Assembly (NCBI GenBank): GCA_030549495.1
Contig: JAUIRK010000673.1
Location: 992,001-1,056,000 of the forward strand
Source: Nectonema munidae
Taxonomy: Eukaryota; Nematomorpha; Nectonematoida; Nectonematidae
Reading direction: 5' to 3'
DNA: 64,000 nucleotides
This document shows positions 23,301-32,973 of this stretch, piece after piece (within the stretch, counting starts at the first letter, position 1; each line of letters starts with the position of its first letter). Below the pieces are notes generated by a model. The model was not told the origin of the DNA, did not search any database, and saw nothing but the letters and a program-made list of their open reading frames with translations. The position numbers and the translations under genes are program-made.

Positions 23301-26300
23301 AGCGAACTCCAAAACTTTGTTGAAGACGACTTCGCTAGGACTCAATATGATTATGCTGATGCACAGGTCTACGGCACCATTGCTGTTGAGGTTGTTCTGC
23401 GCCTTGGTCAAAGCCTCTTCTATCGCAAGATTGCAGGCTGACATCTGAGACTTCTTCATGGTGAGGACGTATTTGGAGCCGAAGTACTGCTCCGTCAGGC
23501 GCGAAATGATGTGCATTACATCATTGCAGCCGTCTTCTTCGACAAGGACCAGCATGCGAGCGAAGACGTGAAGCAGCATCTTGCAAAGCCTCTCCTGTTT
23601 CACCTTGAACAAGTTCTTCGTGTGTCTGATGAGAAGTGAGATGAAGCTGCCGTTGTCACAGAAGGAGCGAACGTTGCTGTTGAAAGGGAAGATGAACTCC
23701 TGGTGCTGGAGGACATCGACAAGGACAGAGAGTTCTGCTTTTTCGTACTTTTTAAACTTTTCGCGGAGAAAAGGAATAAGGGTGCTCTGTAAGTAATCTT
23801 TGTAGGATTTAGAGCCCACTTTCTTGGTTGTTAGTGCCGACAGCCACTTTTTAGACTTTTGCATGATCTTGAAGGTGTCTAGGAGAGAAACGTTTTCTAA
23901 GTTTGAGAGAAAATATAAACGGTATCTTTTGCAAATGTCGCTTATTGCAGAAAGGCAGTTTTTCACGTGGTATATTTGAGTCGGACTCAACAAATCTGAT
24001 TTAGAGACAGAGACAGAAGCGATAGCGAGGCGAATGAAGATAGGTAGATTCTTATCCAAAAGGCTTTTGACGGTGAGAGTGCCAAAGAAGGAGACAGAGT
24101 CGGGTTGAATTTGAATGAAGTTGAGGCAGAGCGCAAGATGTTGTCCAAAGTGCGCAGAATTGCAAATGAACTGAGAGGAAAAGAGAGTGACGAGACAAGG
24201 CATGACTGTGGTGCAGACGTAATCGATAAAGTTACTGGAAACTTTTTTCGCCTGATTTGGATCCAGCATTTGGAAGGCATCGAAGACAAAGGATTCGAAG
24301 AGTTTGTCCAAAATGCTGTCTGACTTGGTCACTTGCGGAGAAAGGATTTCCGTGTCGAAGTAGGTACAATTTAAGCAATGAACATAAGAACTTTTGACTT
24401 TGATGTCCATTTCGAATTTTGAAGACAAAACATTAACAATGTACTCCAGCTTTAAGACAGACTGACATCTCAGCTGACAGAAGTTGTTTTTATTTTCGCA
24501 GCAAACCGAAAGCAAGTCCAATATGAAGAGATGGTTCATTAAATCCTCTTCTGAGGGGAACACTCGGGAAATGTCGTGAGCGAGTCTTTGGCAATCGAAG
24601 ATACTGTTTATAAAGGAAGAAAAAATGAGTGAGTGCGATTCGAAAAGTTGTGTTATGATTTTTTCCTGACTTCTGCAAATCAGCGCGCCTTCTGCTTTCG
24701 CCAACGTCATGAGCAGTTTGAGGGCTTGGACATGGTTCGTCTTCATTGTGTTCATGTAGTTCATGGCGAAGGAGATCAATGAATCGGTGAATGAGCTATT
24801 GCACAGCTTGAGGTTGTCTTTCATTATGTTGGTGATTGTTGTAATGGAAGTTGCTGACGTCAGAATAAATGAAGATTTATTCACACATAAGAAAACATCC
24901 ATAAACTCAGAAAGCAAAAACTGATTACTTTTGTTTTGGAAGCAAAACGCTTGTAAAAAGTTGTGAGACTCCAGATAAATGCGTTCAACACCGTCCTCTT
25001 TTATTGTGGAGGAAGACTGAATCATCTTGACTAAATCGATGGCTTGTTTGTGAAGGTCCATTTTGGCGAACAAGTTCTGGTTAAACGTTTTAGGGGAGCA
25101 CGCACTTCTCATGGGAACTTTTTGACAGAGCTTGTGCCAGTTGGAGAGAATGTCGAGAATCATATCAATGCCCAGATGTCCCATGTCGCAGAGAATGACA
25201 TTTAGAGATAAATCTTCCAGTGTAAACATCATTTTATTGGAGAGATAGTATTTAGAGAGATTATTATTATAAAAGTTTTGCGGGTAGTCTTTGCTGATAT
25301 AGATACTCAAGTGATTAATCAAAAAGCGCATGTACTTAGAGTCTCTTTTGATTTCTTCAAAAGTTTGCGTGTCTTGTTTGGTGATGAGGAAGTGGATGTT
25401 TTGTATCGTGTCCAAGAGTTCTTTTCGTTGATTAAAAATTCGAAAGAGGAGGTTTAGTGCACGTGTAATAAGATCGAGATCGTCGTGCATCGCCATGAAG
25501 AGCAGGACGCGTAGCAGGCAACAGCACAAGTTCTCTTCGGAGTAAGAAAGAAAGGGATCTTCGGGTGAGTAGTAAAGTTCTTCTTTGCTGTCCAGAAAGA
25601 GCTGCGCTTGCTTGTGGTCGAGAACTTTTAAAGGATCGGGAAACCAAGAAGAAAATGTGGACAGGAAGTATGCGACGCGCAAATTCAGACGAACGTCAGA
25701 CACATACTCGAAGATCTTGACAATGTCCACGCTGATGTCCAGAATGACGGGATCGGAGGATAAGTTGCTGAACTTGCGTGGTTGTCGCGGGGTCAGGGAA
25801 GTGAGACGCGGTTCCTTTTTCGCTGCAAAGTTCATTCCAAACTTGATCAGGATGAGACCCATTTCTTTGAGGGAAGTGCTGAATTGGGACTGCTTCTGCC
25901 GATTTTTATGGCTGACATGGGATGAAGGACAGCCTTGGATGAAAGCAAAATCTATCATGTTCAAGAGCGTTTTGTTAAGTATGAGCAGTCGATTGAAGTC
26001 GTACAAGCCGAACAAAACGAGGTGGCGCGCTATTGATATCAATTCTGCGCAAAAAGTAGTCTTGTCTCTAAGCTCAAATATGTTTTCTTCTTTAATCATC
26101 TCACTCAAAAATTCTTCAATGTAATCGATGATGGAAAACGTTTCTTTCATTGTGGATGTTTTGATGAGTTTGGTTGAAAAGCTCTTGACACGTTTGAAAA
26201 AGTTTTTGTAAAAGGCGTCAGCATGGGACCACAGGCGAACGTACTTGATCGCAGGAACGATTACGTTCGGCTCGAAGTTCACGTAGATATTGAGATAGAG

Positions 26301-28586
26301 TTTGCAGAAGACAGCTCTCAGATCGAAGGGAATCTTTTCATTTGAGATGCAATCTTTGAGGATGGGGGCAGAAAAGTATTCAGACAGAATATATATCGCG
26401 CACTCATTCTTATCCAAACAAAGGTTGGCGAAGAGGGTAAGTTGTAGTTTATAGTATGTGTACAGTTCATCATACTCATTTGCAGCGCTTAACTTTGAAG
26501 ACTGAACCACATCACTTAACGCGATCCTTAGTTCGTTTTTGTAGATTAGAAAAAGCTTGAATTTATCTTCACCTAAAAACTCAATGTGCGTTTCTATGAG
26601 AATTGATTTGTTCTCACTTGTGCCGAAAATACACTCACAAATGATCAACTGTTTGGATCGGATGGCCTGGCCATTAGAAACACATAGATCGGAGAGGTAG
26701 AGCAAATATTGGGGGTCCTTCTTCACTTTGAGCAAGTTGACGAATATTTGGATCTCCTTGGTTGTTATGTGTTTCTCAAGAAGCTTGGAGTTGTTTTTGA
26801 GTAGAGACGTCATTGTGTCCTCAGCATACACGTCATAGCCGATATGCTTGAGCATGAGCAGGAGGTCGCCCGCTACGTACTCCTGGTTCTTTCGGTAATC
26901 TTTGCAGGAAAGCTTAATGACTGTGTAGCAGTGGCGATAAACATTTTTCAGGCCGAAGTAGTGAGCGAGGAATAGGTTCTCCATATCAAATTGCACGCCT
27001 TCGTGATCCATGGAAGTAGTGTCGAGGATTCTGAAGACCTTTTCAATCAGGTGCTGCTCTCTCAAAAGTTTCTGGCGCTCCCTGTCGCACTTGGGAACGA
27101 CGAGAGTGAGTGCGCTACTTCCTTTATGCACCCCGGAAACAAAGAAGATGATCTCGGAGAGTATGTGGCAAAAAGAGACTTCTTGACAGGCGCTTAATTT
27201 AAAATCGCCTTTTGCGAAAAATGAGATCATCATCTTTAGTTCAAGCGAGGCGTCTCTCGCAAAGTCTAAGTCGCGGATCTCCTTGCAGGGGACTGGGATT
27301 AGGATGAGGGCTTCTTTGTTATCTTTGATGAAGTTGCAGGACAACTTGAATTTGCTGTTGGCGGAGGCACAATGAGAATCCTCAATGAGCGAGGCAGACG
27401 ATGCGATCCAAGTCTGAGAGGAGACGTGATAGAGGAGGGCGTAGTCGTTTTCTCTGATTTTGGTGTTCACGCGGGAACAGGTTGGGTACAAGAGGAAGGA
27501 CGACTGGCCAAGGTTTGGACTGTGGCGAGCTGTAAGGTACACGTTAGCACCTTCATTTACCACGCATAAGTATGCATTGGAAGACAAGTGCTTGAACCTA
27601 AAGACGCTGTCCCAGCAGGAAAAAGCGGAGAGACATGAACTTCCGGTTTGCACTTCCACTTGCCACAAAGCATTTGAACTGGTGGCTGAAGTGGTTGTTG
27701 CCCTCGCCGTCGTTCGTAGATAAACGATCAAAGATTCGTCTGCTGTCTTTTTCATTTTAGTCGTTGTTTCTTCACAAGTTAAGAACTTTTCACTTTCTGT
27801 GTGAAACATGCGAATGACGTTTCCTCCTCGAATGACATTTTGATTTTCCGGCAAGGAACAAGCTCGATTGCTGATGAATAAACGAATTTCAATACAAGAT
27901 GCGCTCTGAGAACACGTGACTTCATGAAAACTAAAGTCTGCTTGGTTGTCTTGAAGACTTGACACATGGATGTATTGTTTAGTGCTGCTGCTAAGAAGAG
28001 TAACTTTGTCTCCAAATTGCACTGGATCGCCCACGCTGCGAAACTTATGATAGGGATAAATGTAGAACCAAGAATTCTCACTCCCCACTGTGTCAAAGAT
28101 GAGACGCATGGAGTCGGATTGAAGACTGTACCTCCACTCGCAATCCAAAGTGAGAAACTTGTTGCTCTTCAAATGCAAGATCTGAATGATGTTTCCATAG
28201 ACGATCTTCGTGTTGAACAACTTTTCCTTCTGATCGTGGTTTATTTTTTTCTCCAACTCGACTGCTTTCTGCAGATTATTCAACAAGTGGGCGTTAGACA
28301 AGAGGTTGCTGTTGCCGCTCCCCAATGGCTCCAGCGATGCAGACAGCATGGACGAACACTGCACCTCCAGACTTTCGAGCTGCTTCTGCGTTGTATACAC
28401 TAGCGAGGGCTGAATTTGGAACAGGTAGTTGCGCAACTTCTTCGGAACTTCGTCTTCCACGCCTTCCTTCTTTTCTAGGATACATCGGTTGTCCACGAGC
28501 CCCAAATTCGAAAAGAAGCCAGCAACACCCTCCTGATCTACAAACAAAGATATTGTGTCTCCATAACATAGGCAATCAGACGACAT
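20325..28586 (-). CDS. ITPR: Inositol 1,4,5-trisphosphate receptor, full length, single exon
   Basis: A 2753-residue IP3-gated Ca2+ release channel of the endoplasmic reticulum, the same length class as human IP3R1. Domains in order: N-terminal suppressor beta-trefoil (about 1-230), MIR region, RIH domains, RIH-associated domain (about 1910-2030), a six-helix channel (about 2225-2575) and a C-terminal coiled coil (about 2692-2725). The IP3-binding core is visible: RTTARA (291-296), RERQKLLR (about 500-508) and DYRKNQEYVA (about 560-570). The selectivity filter is GGGIGD (about 2527-2532) against the usual GGGVGD. The zinc motif is CFICG then EEHIRQDH (about 2594-2617). A Ser/Asn/Thr-rich loop precedes the RIH-associated domain. 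An in-frame TAG lies 12 bases before the ATG, whose -3 base is G within GAAATG. No intron interrupts 8.26 kb, which is very unusual for this gene. Other-frame ORFs inside are shadows. Confidence 0.97.
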   Translation of the reverse strand: MSSDCLCYGDTISLFVDQEGVAGFFSNLGLVDNRCILEKKEGVEDEVPKKLRNYLFQIQPSLVYTTQKQLESLEVQCSSMLSASLEPLGSGNSNLLSNAHLLNNLQKAVELEKKINHDQKEKLFNTKIVYGNIIQILHLKSNKFLTLDCEWRYSLQSDSMRLIFDTVGSENSWFYIYPYHKFRSVGDPVQFGDKVTLLSSSTKQYIHVSSLQDNQADFSFHEVTCSQSASCIEIRLFISNRACSLPENQNVIRGGNVIRMFHTESEKFLTCEETTTKMKKTADESLIVYLRTTARATTTSATSSNALWQVEVQTGSSCLSAFSCWDSVFRFKHLSSNAYLCVVNEGANVYLTARHSPNLGQSSFLLYPTCSRVNTKIRENDYALLYHVSSQTWIASSASLIEDSHCASANSKFKLSCNFIKDNKEALILIPVPCKEIRDLDFARDASLELKMMISFFAKGDFKLSACQEVSFCHILSEIIFFVSGVHKGSSALTLVVPKCDRERQKLLREQHLIEKVFRILDTTSMDHEGVQFDMENLFLAHYFGLKNVYRHCYTVIKLSCKDYRKNQEYVAGDLLLMLKHIGYDVYAEDTMTSLLKNNSKLLEKHITTKEIQIFVNLLKVKKDPQYLLYLSDLCVSNGQAIRSKQLIICECIFGTSENKSILIETHIEFLGEDKFKLFLIYKNELRIALSDVVQSSKLSAANEYDELYTYYKLQLTLFANLCLDKNECAIYILSEYFSAPILKDCISNEKIPFDLRAVFCKLYLNIYVNFEPNVIVPAIKYVRLWSHADAFYKNFFKRVKSFSTKLIKTSTMKETFSIIDYIEEFLSEMIKEENIFELRDKTTFCAELISIARHLVLFGLYDFNRLLILNKTLLNMIDFAFIQGCPSSHVSHKNRQKQSQFSTSLKEMGLILIKFGMNFAAKKEPRLTSLTPRQPRKFSNLSSDPVILDISVDIVKIFEYVSDVRLNLRVAYFLSTFSSWFPDPLKVLDHKQAQLFLDSKEELYYSPEDPFLSYSEENLCCCLLRVLLFMAMHDDLDLITRALNLLFRIFNQRKELLDTIQNIHFLITKQDTQTFEEIKRDSKYMRFLINHLSIYISKDYPQNFYNNNLSKYYLSNKMMFTLEDLSLNVILCDMGHLGIDMILDILSNWHKLCQKVPMRSACSPKTFNQNLFAKMDLHKQAIDLVKMIQSSSTIKEDGVERIYLESHNFLQAFCFQNKSNQFLLSEFMDVFLCVNKSSFILTSATSITTITNIMKDNLKLCNSSFTDSLISFAMNYMNTMKTNHVQALKLLMTLAKAEGALICRSQEKIITQLFESHSLIFSSFINSIFDCQRLAHDISRVFPSEEDLMNHLFILDLLSVCCENKNNFCQLRCQSVLKLEYIVNVLSSKFEMDIKVKSSYVHCLNCTYFDTEILSPQVTKSDSILDKLFESFVFDAFQMLDPNQAKKVSSNFIDYVCTTVMPCLVTLFSSQFICNSAHFGQHLALCLNFIQIQPDSVSFFGTLTVKSLLDKNLPIFIRLAIASVSVSKSDLLSPTQIYHVKNCLSAISDICKRYRLYFLSNLENVSLLDTFKIMQKSKKWLSALTTKKVGSKSYKDYLQSTLIPFLREKFKKYEKAELSVLVDVLQHQEFIFPFNSNVRSFCDNGSFISLLIRHTKNLFKVKQERLCKMLLHVFARMLVLVEEDGCNDVMHIISRLTEQYFGSKYVLTMKKSQMSACNLAIEEALTKAQNNLNSNGAVDLCISIIILSPSEVVFNKVLEFAIGLLEGGNPTIQKSFYEILFKNSLSQTFFKVLHNYICTAQIYITNACAIQNAAAHTTTEKSSAKTNTDINNNASSNSYNNHADVTKKTSRVMQMMMVNAKKDVVKALEKSSLNEEHVVANSAPSPPTAPQNETPKREVNAENQDKIYLSQIKLIKSILRFLQLLCENHNLILQNFLRLQVNSQYNYNLISETLKFLFSLCGSTSGMLGLLGFYVSEKNSHVIIQCLETLTEFCQGPCLENQNCILTSHECNGVSIVVSILLNDIEPLSVHRVDLVYELKYAAVKLLLALLETRKDICECSAYITCHATPSMLIDTLSNAYHSNSFYESSTDSYNSLPRRFGHYVYILTQLLAQSNEELSEYLKSKLPLTEALQFYARFTESVEIVHNDRSLECILFPVPQVCQYLTAETKARVFQEVERDEQGFKVRDLFNQTKNLYNEMLWQRSLRSTPLVYWFTQNISLWSSLSFNIVIIINMIVAFCYPYKEREKLLNLPTLVSLILWLLHIYFVKHFIQSSNRSNLKVKVIVLSLLFRIFLSMSLHFSITLAGLFLLANSLVNFGSFVTNNMLILTSSFSQALKNSEVIYHLVYIVIAILGLLVHNFFYSLLLLDVVYREETLQNVIKSVTRNGRSMLLTAVFAIILVYLFAIVGYIFFQRDFIVYVTPDKHNIKHDTIFSSHQNANTEVVNKVTSNPNLQNCRQPSFFERAFEGFPKSSLIPDQGTCKSEKKKERPFLQKEDSNAEEVAESYCENLIMCIITSLNDGMRNGGGIGDVLRKPSSSESLFYARVVYDMLFYFIIIIIVLNLIFGVIIDTFADLRSQKQEKDEILYNTCFICGLERSTFLNKEKTFEEHIRQDHNLWSYINFIIHLKVKDSTDFTGPEYYVQKLIEKSDLFWFPCMRTLSLNSEGPFNSSPASSVFSNAIVPVETQEYSAIKVKMDTFAKSFEKMLKELKEVKSQVNALTNNSLQQRHPIILSPVPANTKANDTSPIKT

Positions 28587-30485
28587 TTCTAGCTTCTAAA
28601 AAGAACGACACTAGATTTAGCACGAATCATATTCAACCCTGGAACCATGACTCTTTTCCTTCCCTCATGAACATAACGTCGTCATCCTTTCTCCTTTTAA
28701 AAGTTCACAATTGAACCCCAACACTTCTGCATGCTTTAGCCAAGAAACAATCTCCCTTTAATACAAATTTATTAAGATGATTGACAGTAACATGAATGCC
28801 TATATTTAAACAAGTCAGTTTTAACGTTTTGACACGTCCTAGCCAAAAATACCTTATGTATTTATTGATGGCAAAACTAAAAAAACAAGAAAATTATAAA
28901 GAAAGTTCTTACACATTTTAACTATAGCAAAATAAGGCTAGAGTAAAATTATTTCTGCTATTTCACATTATTCAAGGTAAGATTAAACACGATCGAGCAT
29001 AAACTTGGTCAAATATAAATCCATTAGTCAAAGGTAAATTATTAGGAGTTTGGCAAAGCTGCCAGGCATATTCAACACAGCAATCTCGCTTTGGCATCTA
29101 GAAAATCAAATTCTACTTTTCAGAAGCCCAGAAATGCAAGAAATTTTAAACATATGTTCAAGATATAAAATTTAAGTGTGTATTAGAATTTTTATAAATT
29201 TGAACAAGAAACAAGTTATTAAAAAGGGAAAATTATATTTGAGGGATATATGTGTCTATATATATATAATCCATATATCTATAGGTCCATATAGATTAAA
29301 GAGTTGTTTTTTAGGGTTACACTTCTTTATGTTCCAATGTGGTTAAAAAATTAAACAAAGTAATTTTTAAAACATATGCGAGCGATACTTATAGTTGTAG
29401 ACAGTGTCTTAGCATGCTTTTTTTCCAAAAAAAAATTTTCTTTGAATTTATTTCGGTTTATGTGATTTATTTCTCAAACTCATCATACCATTTTGCAGGA
29501 TTTTTACGAAGAGTATTTGTTGTATATGTATGATAGTGTGCGAATGAAGAAATCACATTCCACTGCTATCACGTTTGTTATTGATCTTAGATTAGATTAA
29601 CACATGTTGCGTTACGCGTTTACGAATGCCACACCTTAAAGCACGCCTGTGTGGTTTATTTTATCGCTCTTAGTTTATTTGTAGTGCCCATAGCTAATAT
29701 TAACTTTCGCATTTCTCAACCAAATATATCATGCGATATACCAAATTAAAGCATTTTTTAAATAGGTGTTACTGTTACCAAAAGAGAATATTGAAAATAG
29801 ATGATTAATAGGTGTTACTGATTGACTTTTAAGTATATATAAGAAATGATATAAGATAAAAGGATGCATATAAAATTGAGAAGACATCATTGATTTCTTC
29901 GATAATTATCAAATTCCAGACTTCGTTTGGTTATTTTTTCAGAGTAGTGTAGTCGAAAATAGTTTTGCGGCTCCTACTCCGACGTAGGTAAGGAGTTTCG
30001 ACACCGACTCTGACGTACATAAGGAGTTTTGACTCCGAATTGGACTCCTCTATACCAAAAAGCATTGACTTTGTTATTAGTTAAGAGAAAATGTCTTAAC
30101 TTGAAGATTATTAGTTAAATGATCATTTGACTTCTACTTCAGTATTTCATCTTTGAATCGAATCTACATCTTATTTTTTCATTTATTTATTAACATAATT
30201 CCATTATAACATGACTTAACTTTCATAATTTAAAAAATTTATTAACATTAAGTTTTTGTATGAAATTTATCTATAATTTTGCCATGCTTTTTTATTAATA
30301 ACAAAAATTTTATTAAAAAAATAAATAAATTTTTATTTATAAAATAAAAAAGTATTGAAAAAGAGAATTTATTATGAGTTATTTTTAAAAAAAAGAATAG
30401 CGCCTTCCAAATCTTCCTTAATGATTACTCCGTAAATCCGACTTAATGATCCAGAGAGTTTATCAATGCTTATCATTTAATTCGC
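28587..30485. other. Upstream region of the IP3 receptor, no other gene seen
   Basis: The first 130 bp are less AT-rich and would contain the receptor's 5' UTR or promoter; TTTTAAAAG at about 28693-28703 is a weak TATA-like candidate. Further out the DNA is AT-rich with a TA-rich tract near 29245-29290. Around 29965-30055 are repeated GACTCCGA-type motifs of unknown origin; a related GACTCCAACTCC occurs near 38440. Confidence 0.4.
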
Positions 30486-30635
30486 TAAAGGTAAAGGTAC
30501 CCCGGGGTGTTTTCATTGAAAAGGCACAATTGCGCCGCTTGTATTGAACTATGAGGAAAGCAGGCTTGATGCGGAATCGAACCCAAGACCTTGAGTTATC
30601 GAATCCAGCATCTAACCAACCCTACTCACGGCCCC
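30486..30635 (-). mobile_element. tRNA-derived SINE, copy 2
   Basis: On the minus strand, GTGAGTAGGGTTGGTTAGATG-like A-box sequence (30609-30629) is followed by a perfect B box, GGGTTCGATTCC (30573-30584). The tail, TTTTCAATGAAAACACCCC and a run ending TACCTTTACC, matches the SINE at 4106-4258. It is better preserved than that copy. Confidence 0.8.
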
Positions 30636-30639
30636 AAAA

Positions 30640-31337
30640 AGTACGCTAAAAAGTATCATTTGACATATGGTATGAAAATCCTGCTCTTTATCATATATTC
30701 TGTTTTCCATATGTAAGACAAATATAAATAGTCCTGTATCACAGAAAAATTTTTTTTTTGAAGATGAACATGTTTTGAAACTATCAAAAGGAATTCCAAA
30801 AAATAATGCCATTTTTCGAAAGCTAGATGAGGGCAATCGCGTACACAGTATTAAGCCCTAGGACAGGGTTGATACAAAAATTCAAGACACAATCATGTTT
30901 TTTGGACATGAATCGAAGTTGTGTAAAAAATGTTTTTAATTTTTCTCATGTATGTATTTATGAGCGTTTGTTTGTATGCGTGTAACTAACGTGTTTGTGC
31001 ATTTTTATTCATATTTGTGCCTATGTATGAAATATCAAAAGTAAGTCAGTAAACTTCATTATCAATACATTCTTTACAATGTTATTATAACATGATGAAC
31101 ATTGAACATACACTTTTAATATTCTTTTGTGTTTCATGGTCTTTAGAATAACAAGCTTTTCTTTTTGCAGTTTCCGCCATTTTTTCTTCGAGCAGTTTTC
31201 TTTTTTGTTACTCTGCTCATACGTTGAAACGCTAGATGGCGTATAAGTGGAAATAGAAACAACTATTCCCTCATTAATTTTTTATAACGAAAAAAATAAA
31301 CCACGATCAGAAGAGCAAAGTCTACTGACAAGGTTTT
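30640..31337. other. AT-rich DNA, no gene seen
   Basis: No motif-bearing ORF. A T/C-rich stretch at about 31140-31210 adjoins the piggyBac IV relic and may belong to it. Confidence 0.5.
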
Positions 31338-32360
31338 TTATGCATTTAACATTGAAGATGAATGAAATCTTTCTTTTTCACCATTAATTTTGAAAAGTAC
31401 CCAGCAGTTGTGTACCAAAATGTCGAATATGTTAGCAATGAATCTTTTTTCCCATCTTCCATCTCTATAATACTGAGAAGTGGAATACAAACAAAGATTT
31501 TGGTCTACTCGATCAACATGTCCCATTGAACTGTTGCAATGCTTTACTTGCTCAGGAATCTCATCTTTTTCTAAATCTCTACTATAATGATCATACCATA
31601 CTGATGATGATCACTGATCAGTACTTACAAAAACAATTGTCTGTTTGCTTTTTTTTATCATGATATATTGAAAATTGAACAGTTTTTCCGTCCTCATCTT
31701 TTTTTCTAAAACTTGCTTACAAAAAATCAAGATGAAAGTAGTAAGCTTCTTTTTTGAAAAAGTTCCATTACAAGATATTCATCTAACAAAAACTCAATAA
31801 CATTTTTATTAAAAAAATAGCTATCAGCAGTAGGATTCATTCCTGAATTCAAAATATTTTTCGTTATTTGGTTTACAAGCTCAAGAATATCTTGATAAAA
31901 ATTGAATTGTTTTGGAGATTGTAAGAAAATATCATAAATATAGTGATAATCATGCGCAACAATGAAAAATTTTTGACCATATTTTCCTTTTTTACCTTTA
32001 ATGAAAGTTTTAAGAGGGTCTTTTGGTGAGTGAGAAAGATTTTCTTAAACTTCCATCTAGACAAATACTCGAATTGGGATCAGGATATTTATAATACCTG
32101 ACATTTTTAAAATTAGTTTTGCACATAATTTGTTAAGATCTTTTAGCATGAAATATTCATATGTTCCGTTATTTCTAACTTTCTTGATTTTTTTGTTCCC
32201 TTGAATTGAGAAGACTTTCAGTGTATTCCACTTTTCTTGGTACCAAGTAACGCCCAATTTCAAGATACTTATTATAAGTAAAGGAGTTAATGGAAACACC
32301 ATATTGGTCTTTAATATATGTTCCTTAACCTGTATTAAAACTTTGAATTCTAACATGTTG
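31338..32360 (-). pseudogene. piggyBac IV transposase relic
   Basis: Minus-strand pieces in order: a region ending SSICLDGSLRKSFSLTK (about 32020-32070, first Asp), KDPLKTFIKGKKGKYGQKFF then IVAHDYHYIYDI (about 31930-32015), ADSYFFN (about 31815) and MGHVDRVDQNLCLY (31526 downward, third Asp). GHVDR.DQN is shared with piggyBac VII, placing both in the PGBD type. The frame is broken several times and the region between the last two motifs is degraded. No terminal repeats found. It abuts the 5' end of the LINE. Confidence 0.75.
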
Positions 32361-32589
32361 TTTACCTTTGTCTGTATTCATCAATAAATGAAACCCAAAT
32401 GACTCTGAATGTCGGACATCGTGCGGGTGTCTGTAAACTAGCACAGGTGATTAGCTTTACTCTAAGCTTCAGAGAGCGTCCTCAGGTTGCGGATAGAGGA
32501 ATGTCCTATAGATATATAGGATAGTTGCAAATACACTGAATAAGCAGTCGCTGACAATTGAGTTACCTAACTTGAGACGCCTTTATGGT

Positions 32590-32973
32590 GGATTTAAAAA
32601 TGTCTCAAAACAATTCAGAAAAAAAAAATGGCTAAAACATACAATAGAGGGCATCTGCCAGAAGGAGGCAGAGCAGGAGGAACCAGCTGCCATGACTGGA
32701 ACCACAAAATATATATGTAACGTATGCAACAAATATATATATAAAAACACTACATCAATTAGGTGCAACTACAACATAGCGCACTGGTTGCATCTCAGAT
32801 GCACACCAATCTCACTTAAAGAGTACACGCAAACTGGACATGCGCAACACACGCAAAACCAACACAATTTTCACAAAAGATTTCAGCTTCTCACCCCAAT
32901 AACAAAACACTCAGCGGCAAAAAACTTCACACAATACACAATCAGCAGTCCACATTCACACTACTACAAGTAA
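32590..32973 (+). pseudogene. LINE zinc-finger ORF
   Basis: An open stretch encodes a Lys/Glu-rich N-terminus and a PHD-like finger: CNVCNKYIYKNTTSIRCNYN then IAHWLHLRCTPIS. Such fingers are common in the first ORF of Jockey- and CR1-group LINEs. The ATG at 32599 (MSQNNSEKKNG) soon stops, so the frame or start is disturbed. A rapid shift to His/Gln/Asn-rich sequence follows. Confidence 0.55.

Noticed and set aside
20325-28586. Many plus-strand and off-frame ORFs of 60-180 codons inside the IP3 receptor
   Set aside because: They overlap a clearly coding 2753-codon frame and have no motifs; they are shadows.
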